A DNA stretch of 33,854 nt from Bacillota bacterium (GCA_021848765.1 JAJZTU010000004.1:1-33854), one strand, 5' to 3'; counted from the first letter of the stretch, positions 1-8,652 are shown. Made by a program: numbers and translations. Notes: generated by a model not told the origin, from the letters alone.

Positions 1-80
1 GAACACCCCATCTCCTCCCGACCCCAGATAAGAATTGGACGGTAATTAAACAAGGTTTACCCAGGCAGTGGGATTGCTAG

Positions 81-110
81 GTATGATTTCCCCGTAGTCC
101 TGCCATACTA
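81..110 (+). promoter_or_regulatory. Sigma-G-type forespore promoter
   Basis: GTATG (81-85), an 18-base spacer and CATACTA (104-110) match the Bacillus sigma-G pattern (gHATR, about 18, CATnHTA). It lies 28 bases before the first gene, and fin of Bacillus subtilis is known to be forespore-expressed, so context agrees. The GG expected upstream of a sigma-F -10 element is absent, which favours sigma-G. The rest of bases 1-138 holds no gene I can support; the first bases may be the tail of an upstream gene. Confidence 0.65.
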
Positions 111-138
111 CATAGGTAAGGGACAGGGGGAATTTTTC

Positions 139-552
139 ATGTGGGCTATTTTAGCCGGTTTATTGGCAGCTGTGGCTTCATGGCTGGCTAATGGGCAGAT
201 TGCTGACCGGTTCGGACCGCGAGGTATTGTATACCTGGTTCCCGCTGTGGAAGAACTGTCTAAAACCTTGTTAGCGTTGGCTTTTAATAGTTCCGTCTTC
301 CTGTCCCATGCGGTTTTTGGCACGGTTGAGGCTGTGTACGATACCCTGGTTACCCGCAAGACCGGGGTATGGGCAGGGCTGGCCAGTTACTTGGGACATA
401 TGGCTTTTGGCCTGATAACCCTCGGGCTTTACCGGCTTTCAGGGTATGCCCTCATCGGCCTCACCGGGGGCTATCTGGCCCACCTGGCCTGGAACTGGTT
501 GGTCTTAAAGCCTGTGCCGGCAACCGGAACACACCACCGCAGGGAGGGATAA
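139..552 (+). CDS. Small PrsW/CPBP-like intramembrane metalloprotease
   Basis: This 137-residue protein is almost entirely hydrophobic, with about four membrane segments. It carries in order a Glu-Glu pair (VEELSK, E38-E39), FGTVEA (E64), LGHMAFG (H87) and AHLAWNW (H115). This is the arrangement of metal-binding residues in PrsW/CPBP-type membrane proteases, which cut anti-sigma factors or other membrane substrates in the bilayer. Annotated PrsW proteins are usually larger (about 200-350 residues), so this is a minimal form. The ATG has a GGGGGA ribosome site. It sits two bases ahead of fin and behind a sigma-G-type promoter, so the two are probably one forespore transcript. The substrate is unknown. 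A non-proteolytic membrane protein is the alternative. Confidence 0.6.
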   Translation: MWAILAGLLAAVASWLANGQIADRFGPRGIVYLVPAVEELSKTLLALAFNSSVFLSHAVFGTVEAVYDTLVTRKTGVWAGLASYLGHMAFGLITLGLYRLSGYALIGLTGGYLAHLAWNWLVLKPVPATGTHHRREG

Positions 553-554
553 CC

Positions 555-791
555 ATGAGGCTGATTTACTTTTGTGACTGCTGCCAGGAAATCCTGGAGG
601 ATGTAGATGTCGGGGATATAGAAAACCCGGAACAGGATGATTCCTTGACTGAAGAAGAGTGGCAGGGTATAATGAAAATGCACGAAAACCAAGGAACACA
701 GCGATTTGTCAGCACCCTGTGCCATGACTGTATCCAGGAGATGGGCCTGGGAGACGACGGGGGAATAACCTACAAGGCTTTGCTTCATTGA
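555..791 (+). CDS. fin: Anti-sigma-F factor Fin (YabK)
   Basis: Fin is a small zinc protein that binds and inhibits sigma-F in the forespore, helping the switch to sigma-G. The 78-residue product has two CxxC pairs (C7-C10 and C56-C59) at the same places as B. subtilis Fin (76 residues), plus an acidic middle with TEEEW. Position confirms it: fin lies directly upstream of mfd here as in Bacillus. The ORF track shows a longer frame from 369, but the ATG at 555 has a GGGAGGGA ribosome site and begins two bases after the previous stop. A strong terminator follows, separating fin from mfd. Confidence 0.85.
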   Translation: MRLIYFCDCCQEILEDVDVGDIENPEQDDSLTEEEWQGIMKMHENQGTQRFVSTLCHDCIQEMGLGDDGGITYKALLH

Positions 792-814
792 CAGTAGTAA
801 CCCCTCGAGTGTAC

Positions 815-846
815 AGCTTTAGCCCTTTTGATGCTAAAGCTTTTTT
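815..846 (+). terminator. Intrinsic terminator after fin
   Basis: A perfect 9-bp stem (AGCTTTAGC / GCTAAAGCT) with a 9-base loop is followed by a run of T. It ends the PrsW-like/fin transcript and sits about 35 bases before the mfd start. Confidence 0.85.
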
Positions 847-879
847 GTGTTTTATTTTTGTATGGAGAAGGAGAGAAGA

Positions 880-3800
880 ATGGCCCGAGGATTATTATTG
901 CCCCTGGAAAATTCCGGAGAGATGAAAGCCATTTGGCAAGGGGTACAGCGGGGTTATCAGCAATTAGTTTACGGGGTGAGCGGCACTCAAACCAACTACC
1001 TTTTGGCGGGGATAAAAGCCAGATGTCCGGGTCCGCTCCTGGTGGTTACCGCCAGTGCCCTCCAGGCCCGTAAGACCATCAGTGATCTGGAGACCTTCCT
1101 CCCGGAGAAGGAAGCGCTCTTTTTCCCCGCCCCGGAGATTATGCCTTATGACATCCTGGCTCACAGTAAAGAACTTGCCGCTCAGAGACTAAAAGTGCTG
1201 GCGGGTTTGGCCCAAGGCAGGGAAATTGTGGTTGTGGCTCCGGTAGAAGCCCTATGCAAACGGTTGATGCCTGCCATAAAATTTCGGGAGAACTGCGTGA
1301 GCCTTGTAGTGGGCGGAGTAGTTGAGCTCGATAAGCTGGCTGCGTTGCTGACCAGCCTGGGTTACGAGCGTGTCCGGCAGGTTGAGGGAATGGGTCAGTT
1401 TAGTATCCGGGGAGGGATTGTCGATATCTTTCCCCTTGACCGGGGGGACCCGGTTCGTTTAGAGCTTTTTGATGATGAAATTGATTCTATTCGCTCCGTT
1501 GATGCGGCTTCCCAGCGCTCCCTGGAAAAACTGGACCGGGTGGAGATTATTCCGGCCCGCGAACTGGTACTCACTGAGGAAAGCTGGCAGACAGCCCTAG
1601 TGCGGATTAAAGCTGACTGGGCTCAACAAAACAAGAAACTGGAAAAACTGGGCCGCAGGGAAGCCCAGTCGGCCCTGGAAGCAAAAATGGCCCACTGCCT
1701 GGAACAGGTAGAGGAGCACATTTTCTTTGAGGGCTTGGAGCAGTTTGGGGGGTATTTCAATCCCGAAGGAGTAACCCTGCTGGACTACCTGCCCAAATTA
1801 ACGCCTGTTTGCGTGGATGAGCCTGGAAGGGTTAAGGAGAGCGCAGAAAACACTGAGCGGGAGCAGGCGGAGAATTGGGCCAACTGGCTGGAAAAAGGAC
1901 TGGCTTTACCTGGCCAAGCCAGGGATTATGTGGATTTTGTGACCCTCTTTAAAGAAATGCAAGCTTATTCCTTAACCGGGTTTGCCCTGTTGCCCAAACA
2001 GCCCGGCAACTGGAAACCGCGAAATATTGTCAGTATCCCGGCCAAAAGCAACCCTTCCCTGCGCGGGCAGATCAACATTTTGGTAGAAGATTTACGGCGC
2101 ATGCGGAAAAATGAGTATGCTGCGGTTATTATGGCTGACACCCGGGAGCGGTGCCAAAAAATACTGCAGACTCTGCGGGATGCCCGGCTTGATGCTTTGT
2201 ACTTAAGCCGCTTAGACCAGGAGGTCCGCCCGGGAAACATCATCATCACCGAGGGGACTCTTCAGAACGGATTTGAGCTCACTAACAGTAAAACAGTATT
2301 CTTCACTGATGCAGAGATTTTTGGAACTCAGAAAAAGGGACGCAAAAAAACCGGAACCCGCCAGGGTTCTAAGCTTGCAGCATTTGCCGACCTCAATGTG
2401 GGAGATTATGTTGTCCATGTTAATCACGGTATAGGCATTTACCAGGGAGTTCAGAAACTGGATGTTGCAGGGATTCAAAAGGATTACCTGCTGGTAAAAT
2501 ATGCAGGCGAAGACAGGCTCTATGTGCCTAATGACCAGGTGGGAATGCTCCAAAAATACCTGGGCGCAGAGGGGCACAGACCCAAGCTGTCTAAGCTGGG
2601 GGGAACCGAGTGGGCCAAGGTAAAGAGCAGGGTCAAAGAGTCGGTCCAGTCCATGGCCCAGGACCTAATCCAGCTGTATGCTGCCAGGCAGGGCCTGAAG
2701 GGCTATGCTTTTGGACCGGATACCGTCTGGCAAAAGGAATTTGAAGAAGCCTTCCCGTTTGAGGAAACCCCTGACCAGATCCAGTCAGTTGCGGAAATAA
2801 AGGCTGACATGGAGCGGCCTAAGCCCATGGACCGGCTGCTTTGTGGTGACGTAGGATACGGGAAGACTGAAGTTGCAATCCGGGCGGCCTTTAAAACAGT
2901 GATGGAGGGTAAGCAAGTGGCTGTACTCGTACCTACCACCATCCTGGCTCAGCAGCATTACAATACCTTCCGCCAGCGCTTTACTAATTTTCCCGTTACC
3001 ATTGAAATGCTCAGTAGATTTCGTTCAGCCAAGGAACAGCGCCAGACTTTGAACAAACTTGCCCAAGGCCAGGTGGATATTGTGATTGGAACCCACCGCC
3101 TGGTACAGGAGGATGTGGTTTTTAAGGACCTGGGACTGGTAATTGTAGACGAAGAACAGCGCTTTGGGGTTGCCCACAAAGAACGGCTGAAGCAGCTCAG
3201 ACATTCGGTAGATGTGCTTACCCTAACCGCTACCCCCATCCCCCGGACTTTACACATGTCCTTAATTGGGGCCAGGGACATGAGCCTGCTGGAAACCCCG
3301 CCGGAGGACCGCTATCCTGTCCAGACCTATGTAGTGGAATTCAACTACCAGGTCATCAGAGATGCAATTTTACGGGAATTGAACCGTGGGGGCCAGATAT
3401 ACTTTGTTCATAACCGGGTTTTGGACATTGACCAGGCCGCAGAGGCCCTGCAGTCTCTTATACCTGAGGCCCGGGTAGCTGTGGCCCACGGGCAGATGAA
3501 AGAGGAAGACCTGGAAAGTATCATGCTGGATTTTTTGGAAGGTGAATTGGACATCCTGGTTTGCACTACCATTATCGAAACAGGGCTGGATATTCCCAAT
3601 GTAAATACGATAATCATTGATGAGGCTGACCATATGGGCCTGTCTCAATTGTACCAACTCCGGGGCAGGGTGGGACGGACCAACAGACTGGCGTATGCCT
3701 ACCTGACCTACAAGAAGGACAAGGTCTTGACCGAGGTGGCTGAAAAGCGTCTTCAAGCCATCCGGGAATTTACTGAATTCGGCTCCGGGTTTAAGATTGC

Positions 3801-4425
3801 CATGCGCGACCTGGAAATCCGGGGGGCCGGCAATATCCTGGGGCCGGAACAGCATGGTCAGATTATGTCCGTAGGGTTTGAAATGTACTGCCGGCTTCTG
3901 GAGGAAGCCGTTCAAGAGCTCCAGGGTAAGCAGGTTGCAGAGTTGCAGGAGCCCTCTGTGGAAATCCCCATCGATGCCTATATCAGTGATGATTACATCC
4001 CGGACCAGGCCCGGAAAATGGAAATGTACCGCAAGATCATGCTCAGCCGCCTGGAGGAATCTGTGGAGGAAGTGGGCGAGGAATTAGTGGACCGGTTTGG
4101 GGACCCCCCTGAACCCGTACTTAATCTGCTGGCTATTGCCAGAATTAAAGCCCTTTGCCTGGAGCAGGGCCTTTCCGGGGTTTCTCTCAGTGGGGGTTAC
4201 CTGACTTTCAGATTCAATGAGAAACCGGCGGTGTCAGGGCAGCAGTTAGTGGAACTGGCAGCCAAGTATCGCAATCTTTCCTTCGTGGCCGCACCCCAGG
4301 TTCAAATGAAGCTGGCTGTCCGGAAGCTGGGTCCGGAGAAAATTTTAAGCGAAGCCCTGGAAGTGCTCACCCATATAAAGAAGGATTTACTTACCCGGAC
4401 AAATTGTGAGCAGGGCAGGCTATAG
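880..4425 (+). CDS. mfd: Transcription-repair coupling factor Mfd
   Basis: Mfd is an ATP-driven DNA translocase that removes RNA polymerase stalled at lesions and recruits UvrA for strand-specific repair. The 1181-residue product has the UvrB-like N-terminal part, the polymerase-interaction domain (VGDYVVHVNHGIGIY), and a RecG-like motor with Walker A GDVGYGKTE (about residue 655) and the DEEQ box (about 757), then the C-terminal TRCF domain. B. subtilis Mfd has 1177 residues. The track start at GTG 847 falls beside the preceding terminator; ATG 880 follows a GGAGAAGGAGAG ribosome site and is preferred. It keeps its Bacillus position after fin. No clear promoter was found in the short gap. 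Confidence 0.98.
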   Translation: MARGLLLPLENSGEMKAIWQGVQRGYQQLVYGVSGTQTNYLLAGIKARCPGPLLVVTASALQARKTISDLETFLPEKEALFFPAPEIMPYDILAHSKELAAQRLKVLAGLAQGREIVVVAPVEALCKRLMPAIKFRENCVSLVVGGVVELDKLAALLTSLGYERVRQVEGMGQFSIRGGIVDIFPLDRGDPVRLELFDDEIDSIRSVDAASQRSLEKLDRVEIIPARELVLTEESWQTALVRIKADWAQQNKKLEKLGRREAQSALEAKMAHCLEQVEEHIFFEGLEQFGGYFNPEGVTLLDYLPKLTPVCVDEPGRVKESAENTEREQAENWANWLEKGLALPGQARDYVDFVTLFKEMQAYSLTGFALLPKQPGNWKPRNIVSIPAKSNPSLRGQINILVEDLRRMRKNEYAAVIMADTRERCQKILQTLRDARLDALYLSRLDQEVRPGNIIITEGTLQNGFELTNSKTVFFTDAEIFGTQKKGRKKTGTRQGSKLAAFADLNVGDYVVHVNHGIGIYQGVQKLDVAGIQKDYLLVKYAGEDRLYVPNDQVGMLQKYLGAEGHRPKLSKLGGTEWAKVKSRVKESVQSMAQDLIQLYAARQGLKGYAFGPDTVWQKEFEEAFPFEETPDQIQSVAEIKADMERPKPMDRLLCGDVGYGKTEVAIRAAFKTVMEGKQVAVLVPTTILAQQHYNTFRQRFTNFPVTIEMLSRFRSAKEQRQTLNKLAQGQVDIVIGTHRLVQEDVVFKDLGLVIVDEEQRFGVAHKERLKQLRHSVDVLTLTATPIPRTLHMSLIGARDMSLLETPPEDRYPVQTYVVEFNYQVIRDAILRELNRGGQIYFVHNRVLDIDQAAEALQSLIPEARVAVAHGQMKEEDLESIMLDFLEGELDILVCTTIIETGLDIPNVNTIIIDEADHMGLSQLYQLRGRVGRTNRLAYAYLTYKKDKVLTEVAEKRLQAIREFTEFGSGFKIAMRDLEIRGAGNILGPEQHGQIMSVGFEMYCRLLEEAVQELQGKQVAELQEPSVEIPIDAYISDDYIPDQARKMEMYRKIMLSRLEESVEEVGEELVDRFGDPPEPVLNLLAIARIKALCLEQGLSGVSLSGGYLTFRFNEKPAVSGQQLVELAAKYRNLSFVAAPQVQMKLAVRKLGPEKILSEALEVLTHIKKDLLTRTNCEQGRL

Positions 4426-4485
4426 TGCATTTGCGGGGCTGGAATTAGTTGCTTTGCAGGGCACAAACAAGCGGGGCAAAAAAGC

Positions 4486-4514
4486 TTGGCATAGGGGAAA
4501 TTATTTTGTATAAT
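4486..4514 (+). promoter_or_regulatory. Sigma-A promoter for the foldase gene
   Basis: TTGGCA (4486-4491), a 17-base spacer and TATAAT (4509-4514) form a near-consensus vegetative promoter. Transcription should begin near 4521, about 25 bases before the ATG. It indicates that the foldase gene is transcribed independently of mfd. Confidence 0.85.
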
Positions 4515-4545
4515 GAGTTTATAACAGGAAAGGGGTTGTGAAATA

Positions 4546-5613
4546 ATGAACAAATGGCGCAAAGCTACCAGCTTTGTTTTGGCAGTTGTCATGGCAGCAA
4601 CTGTCGCCGGCTGTACCAAGAAGCCCGGAAGCGAGGCGGTAGCAACGGTAAACGGGGAGGAGATTACCCGGGCGCAGTTGGACAAGCGTCTGGCTAAAAT
4701 GGTGGAAGTTTACAAAAGCCAAGGCCTTGATTTTACTACCGAGCAGGGAAAAGGCATGAAAAAAGCCCTTGAACGTCAATTGCTGGACGGAATGGTAGAG
4801 GAAAAGCTGCTTCTGCAAGAAGCCAAGAAACAGGGTGTACTGCCCTCTGATTCTGATATAAAGGCCAAGGTTGAGGAAACTAAAAAGAAGTTTGATTCCG
4901 AAGAAAAATTCCTGAATGCCTTAAAGACCTACAATATGGATATCAAGGAATTTGCGGACTGGACTAAACAAAATATCGCCTTGGATGCACTGTTTAACAA
5001 AGTAACCAAGGATGTAACAGTTTCCGATGCCGACATTAAAAAATATTATGATGAGAACAAAGAAACCTTTAAGCAAGGCGAAAAAGTAAGGGCCCGCCAT
5101 ATTCTCATCAAATTTGATACCCCCAATGAAAAGGTTGGCCGGACCACCGACCAGGCTAAGCAGGAAATCTTAGCTGTTCTCGACCGGATTAACAAGGGTG
5201 AGGATTTTGCCAAGCTGGCCAAAGAAAAATCCGAAGATCCCGGTTCCAAGGACAAAGGCGGCGAGTACACTTTTGGCCGCGGCGAAATGGTGAAGGAATT
5301 TGAGGATGCCGCCTTTAGCCTTAAGCCCGGGCAGGTTACTAAGGAACCGGTAAAGACCGTCTATGGATTTCATATCATTAAGTTGGAAGAAAAGATTCCT
5401 GCCAAGTCTAAGAGCTTCGAAGAGGTAAAAGGCGAGCTTCAGGCCAGTCTACCCCTCCAGAAGAAGCAGGAAGTCTTTGCGAAATACACCAGTGACCTGA
5501 AAAGCAAGGCCACAATCGACATAAAGTTACCTAATCCTCCGGCTCCCGCACCTGGTACAGGGCCTGCCGGACAAGGCGGTGCTAAAGGCGAAAAACCCCC
5601 TGGTCATCCCTAA
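4546..5613 (+). CDS. PrsA/SurA-like peptidyl-prolyl isomerase lipoprotein
   Basis: This is a 355-residue extracytoplasmic foldase that would help exported proteins fold at the outer face of the membrane. A signal peptide ends in the lipobox VAGC (C23), so the protein should be lipid-anchored. A SurA-N-type helical chaperone segment follows (NGEEITRAQL onward), then a parvulin PPIC domain starting at RARHILIKFD and containing EDPGSKDKGGEY and YGFHIIKLEE. The tail is rich in proline and glycine. The ATG has an AAAGG-type ribosome site. The gene lies between mfd and spoVT, where Bacillus has none, and has its own strong promoter. It could be called prsA, but several paralogues are usual in this group. 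Confidence 0.9.
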   Translation: MNKWRKATSFVLAVVMAATVAGCTKKPGSEAVATVNGEEITRAQLDKRLAKMVEVYKSQGLDFTTEQGKGMKKALERQLLDGMVEEKLLLQEAKKQGVLPSDSDIKAKVEETKKKFDSEEKFLNALKTYNMDIKEFADWTKQNIALDALFNKVTKDVTVSDADIKKYYDENKETFKQGEKVRARHILIKFDTPNEKVGRTTDQAKQEILAVLDRINKGEDFAKLAKEKSEDPGSKDKGGEYTFGRGEMVKEFEDAAFSLKPGQVTKEPVKTVYGFHIIKLEEKIPAKSKSFEEVKGELQASLPLQKKQEVFAKYTSDLKSKATIDIKLPNPPAPAPGTGPAGQGGAKGEKPPGHP

Positions 5614-5660
5614 AATAAATGCTTTTTCTTGAAAAAATTTGCAATCTACTGGTAAAAAAT

Positions 5661-5690
5661 GAATAATTCCCTCCAGGTGGATATATACTA
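5661..5690 (+). promoter_or_regulatory. Sigma-G-type promoter of spoVT
   Basis: GAATA (5661-5665), an 18-base spacer and TATACTA (5684-5690) match the sigma-G pattern except for the first base of the -10 element. B. subtilis spoVT is transcribed by sigma-G, so this is expected. Spacing is the same as in the promoter at 81-110. Confidence 0.65.
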
Positions 5691-5746
5691 TCTGTGAAAA
5701 GAAGTTCTCCTAAAATCCACCAAGAAAAGGAGGGAAGGAAGAAGTA

Positions 5747-6310
5747 ATGAAAGCAACAGGAATTGTACGGCGAATTGATGATCTGGGCAGAGTTGTCATT
5801 CCCAAAGAAATCCGCAGAACCCTCAGAATCCGGGAAGGAGATCCCCTGGAAATCTTTGTGGACCGGGAAGGGGAGGTTATCCTAAAAAAGTATTCACCTA
5901 TAGGCGAGTTGGGTGATTTTGCCAAGGAATACGCTGACTCCTTACACGAGGCTATTGGGCATATTGCCTGTATAGCCGATAGAGATACCATTATAGCGGT
6001 GGCGGGAGCGCCCAAAAAGGAATTCCTGAACAAACCTTTAGGTGCGGCTGTGGAAAAGGTGATGGAAGAACGGAATGCGGTCCTCATAAATCGTCCGGGA
6101 GAGCACCCGCATTGTAAAGGCTGTCTTACCGAGGATGATCAAGACACATGCAAGTTCTCGGCTGAAGTCATAGCCCCCATTATAGCTCAGGGTGATCCAA
6201 TCGGCGCAGTAATTCTCCTTTCTAAAGATGCTAACATCCAAATGGGTGAAATGGAGCAAAAACTAGCCGAAACAGCTGCGGGATTCCTGGCTAAGCAAAT
6301 GGAACAGTAA
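5747..6310 (+). CDS. spoVT: Stage V sporulation regulator SpoVT
   Basis: SpoVT is a forespore DNA-binding regulator that tunes sigma-G-dependent genes. The 187-residue protein (178 in B. subtilis) opens with a swapped-hairpin AbrB domain (KATGIVRRIDDLGRVVIPKE, residues 2-21) and continues with a GAF-like C-terminal domain from about residue 60. An AGGAGG ribosome site precedes the ATG. It sits behind a sigma-G-type promoter and ends at its own terminator, so it is monocistronic. In Bacillus spoVB follows spoVT; here mazG follows directly. Confidence 0.97.
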   Translation: MKATGIVRRIDDLGRVVIPKEIRRTLRIREGDPLEIFVDREGEVILKKYSPIGELGDFAKEYADSLHEAIGHIACIADRDTIIAVAGAPKKEFLNKPLGAAVEKVMEERNAVLINRPGEHPHCKGCLTEDDQDTCKFSAEVIAPIIAQGDPIGAVILLSKDANIQMGEMEQKLAETAAGFLAKQMEQ

Positions 6311-6315
6311 GTTTC

Positions 6316-6350
6316 AAAGGGTAGCGTACTCCGTATGCTACCTTTTCCTT
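6316..6350 (+). terminator. Intrinsic terminator after spoVT
   Basis: The stem AAAGGGTAGC / GCTACCTTTT (10 pairs including one G-T) with an 11-base loop is followed by a T-rich tract. It begins six bases after the spoVT stop. Confidence 0.75.
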
Positions 6351-6380
6351 TTACCTAATGCTGATTATGGAGGCAGAGAT

Positions 6381-7919
6381 ATGACTGAACAGCGTATTGC
6401 CAAGCAAACAGATGCAAACCGGCCGGACATAACTATTGTCGGCCTGGGGCCGGGGGGGCTGTCCGGTGTCCCCCTGGGGACGTACCGTTTGCTAAAGGAG
6501 AGTAAACGGACGTGGCTGCGGACAGGGGTGCATCCGGCAGCTGAGGAGCTTAAGGCCGGGGGTGTAGGGTTTGCTACCTTTGACGAGCTTTATGAGCGTG
6601 CAGAAGCGTTTGAGGAGGTTTACGCCGGGATTGCCCGGCAGATTTGTGCGGAAGCCAGGCAAGGTGAGCTTATCTACGGTGTACCCGGGCATCCCCTGGT
6701 GGCTGAACGGTCTGTGCAGGAGATTTTAAACTTGGCGCAGGAGTTGGGACTCCAGGTGGCAATAGTGCCGGCTATGAGTTTTTTAGATGTGCTGCTCCCG
6801 GTGCTAAACATAGACCCGGTGCAAGGGTTTTGCCTGCTGGATGGATTGACCCTGGATGAACAGCCTGTCGTAACCTCATTACCCACAGTTATTACCCAGG
6901 TTTACAGCCAGGTAGTGGCTTCCGAGGTTAAACTCAGACTTATGGAGTGCTATCCTGACGAACATATGATTACTGTGGTCAGGGCCGCCGGGGTACCTGG
7001 GGAGGAACGCCGGGAACAGCAACCGCTGTTTGAGTTGGACAGGTTGCCTTGGGTGGACCACCTGACCAGTGTGTTTGTTCCGCCGCTGGCCAGTGGGGAT
7101 TGGGCAGCTGAGAACTGTGAATATGCCCTGGATTCTTTGGTCAATGTCATGGCCCACCTGCGTAGTGAGGGGGGATGTCCCTGGGATAGGGAGCAGACCC
7201 ATGAGAGTCTCAAAAAGTATATGATAGAAGAAACCTATGAGGTCCTGGATGCTATTGATTCAGGTAATGTGTATAAAATATGTGAAGAATTGGGAGACTT
7301 ATTACTGCAAATAGTCTTTCATGCTCAAATTGCCAGGGAAAATGCATACTTTGACATCAACGATGTCATAATGGAAATAACAGAAAAAATGATCCGCCGG
7401 CATCCTCATGTATTCGGCACTGCAGAGGTTTCCGGCAGTGCCGATGTAGTAGTCAATTGGGAGCGGATTAAGGCCGGGGAAAAGGTTGCCAAGGGCGAGG
7501 CCGGGGAGTCCGTCCTGGATGGAATTCCCCTGGGATTACCGGCCTTAATGCGGGCGGAAAAGCTTCAGTCCAAGGCCGCGAAAGTGGGTTTTGATTGGCC
7601 TGATTACCGGGGAGCCTGGGAAAAGGTTCTGGAAGAAGTCCAAGAGGTTAAAGAGGTCCTGCACCAAGCAAAACAAGCCCTGCAGGAAGACAAGCTGGTA
7701 CACCTTAAAGAAGAACTGGGAGATTTGTTGTTTGCAATTGTGAATGTAGCCCGCTTCTTTAAAATTGATGCTGAGGAGGCATTGGTGGTAACGAATAACA
7801 AGTTTATGCGACGGTTTGCATACATAGAACAACAAATTACGTCCCGGGGAAGGAGTTTAAAGGAAACAACTCTGGAGGAACTGGACAAGATATGGGAGGA
7901 GAGTAAGATAATGGAATAA
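6381..7919 (+). CDS. mazG: MazG-family nucleotide pyrophosphohydrolase with N-terminal methylase-like domain (YabN)
   Basis: This 512-residue fusion matches YabN of B. subtilis (489). The N-terminal half is a tetrapyrrole/SAM-methylase-like fold (TIVGLGPGGLSG near residue 20, YGVPGHPLVAE near 100). The C-terminal half has two MazG helical units, the first with CPWDREQTHESL (about 269) and EELGDLLLQIVFHAQ, the second with EELGDLLFAIVNVARF. MazG domains hydrolyse NTPs to NMP and pyrophosphate, probably clearing damaged or signalling nucleotides. The methylase substrate is unknown. A GGAGGCAG site precedes the ATG. The gene keeps its yab-cluster position, although the next gene here is hup instead of rqcP. 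Confidence 0.95.
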   Translation: MTEQRIAKQTDANRPDITIVGLGPGGLSGVPLGTYRLLKESKRTWLRTGVHPAAEELKAGGVGFATFDELYERAEAFEEVYAGIARQICAEARQGELIYGVPGHPLVAERSVQEILNLAQELGLQVAIVPAMSFLDVLLPVLNIDPVQGFCLLDGLTLDEQPVVTSLPTVITQVYSQVVASEVKLRLMECYPDEHMITVVRAAGVPGEERREQQPLFELDRLPWVDHLTSVFVPPLASGDWAAENCEYALDSLVNVMAHLRSEGGCPWDREQTHESLKKYMIEETYEVLDAIDSGNVYKICEELGDLLLQIVFHAQIARENAYFDINDVIMEITEKMIRRHPHVFGTAEVSGSADVVVNWERIKAGEKVAKGEAGESVLDGIPLGLPALMRAEKLQSKAAKVGFDWPDYRGAWEKVLEEVQEVKEVLHQAKQALQEDKLVHLKEELGDLLFAIVNVARFFKIDAEEALVVTNNKFMRRFAYIEQQITSRGRSLKETTLEELDKIWEESKIME

Positions 7920-7989
7920 AAATTTAAATAAATAGCAAAAAAAGAAAAAAATGCAGGAAAAATTTACTGATTAGCAGGAAATGCAAGGA

Positions 7990-8009
7990 TTTTAGCGAAT
8001 ATGCTAAAA
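7990..8009. promoter_or_regulatory. Palindrome upstream of HU
   Basis: TTTTAGC GAATAT GCTAAAA is a perfect 7-bp inverted repeat with a 6-base centre, 37 bases before the HU start. No T-run follows, so it is not a terminator. It could be an operator or a leader hairpin. No convincing sigma-A promoter was found in this A-rich gap. Confidence 0.35.
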
Positions 8010-8045
8010 CGAAATACTTTACTTAAATTACAGGAGGGATTTGTT

Positions 8046-8318
8046 GTGAACAAATCAGAACTGGTAAGCAGTGTTGCTGAAAAATCCGAACTGACTAAAA
8101 AAGATGCCGAAAAAGCCGTAAACGCTGTTTTTGCTTCCATCGAAGAAGCACTGTCCAAAGGTGATAAGGTTCAACTGGTTGGCTTTGGTACCTTTGAAGT
8201 GCGCGAGCGTGCTGCACGCAAGGGTAGAAATCCTCAAACCGGTGCAGAAATTGAGATCGCTGCTGCCAAGATTCCTGCTTTCAAGGCCGGCAAAGCCCTC
8301 AAGGATGCTGTTGAATAA
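8046..8318 (+). CDS. hup: HU-family DNA-binding protein
   Basis: HU is a small dimeric nucleoid protein that bends and compacts DNA. The 90-residue product has the typical opening [20 protein letters not shown] and the arm signature [21 protein letters not shown], and it ends at the usual length. The track start at 8001 would add 15 non-homologous residues and cut into an upstream palindrome. GTG 8046 is preceded by GGAGGG at about seven bases and gives the exact family start. Codon use is biased to frequent codons, as expected for an abundant protein. It is flanked by its own terminator. Confidence 0.97.
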   Translation: MNKSELVSSVAEKSELTKKDAEKAVNAVFASIEEALSKGDKVQLVGFGTFEVRERAARKGRNPQTGAEIEIAAAKIPAFKAGKALKDAVE

Positions 8319-8358
8319 GTCACTTGACCCCACACTACATAAAATGAGTTATTAAGCA

Positions 8359-8390
8359 AAAAATCAGGTTCATACGGACCTGATTTTTGT
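8359..8390 (+). terminator. Intrinsic terminator after HU
   Basis: An 11-bp stem (AAAAATCAGGT / ACCTGATTTTT) with an 8-base loop runs into T. It separates hup from rqcP. Confidence 0.9.
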
Positions 8391-8409
8391 TCATCTAAGG
8401 GGGATTACC

Positions 8410-8652
8410 GTGAGACTGGATAAATTTCTTAAGGTATCACGCATTATCAAAAGACGCACAGTAGCCAAAGAAGTCTGTGACCGTGGTAATGTTTTAATTA
8501 ATGACAGACCGGCCAAAGCTTCCAGCGAAGTCAAGGCCGGGGATGTCCTGCAAATAGATTTCGGCCAGAGGAAAATCCGGGTGGAAGTGCTAAGCGAGGC
8601 CGAGTCCGTGAAGGCACAAGATGCCAAAGAGCTTTACAAAATATTAGATTAA
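8410..8652 (+). CDS. rqcP: S4-domain RNA-binding protein RqcP (YabO)
   Basis: RqcP is a ribosome quality-control factor that works with RqcH in adding C-terminal alanine tails on stalled 50S-peptide complexes. The 80-residue protein is a bare S4 domain (MRLDKFLKVSRIIKRRTVAK, then GNVLINDRPAKASSEVKAGD). B. subtilis YabO has 86 residues. The start is GTG with an AAGGGGGA site. It lies in the yab order before yabP, although a SpoIID-domain gene is inserted between them. Confidence 0.93.
   Translation: MRLDKFLKVSRIIKRRTVAKEVCDRGNVLINDRPAKASSEVKAGDVLQIDFGQRKIRVEVLSEAESVKAQDAKELYKILD

Noticed and set aside
369-791. 140-residue reading frame as the start of fin
   Set aside because: The first 62 codons overlap the PrsW-like gene in another frame; ATG 555 has the ribosome site and matches the length of Fin.
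847-880. GTG 847 as mfd start
   Set aside because: It lies at the T-run of the fin terminator without a ribosome site; ATG 880 has a strong one.
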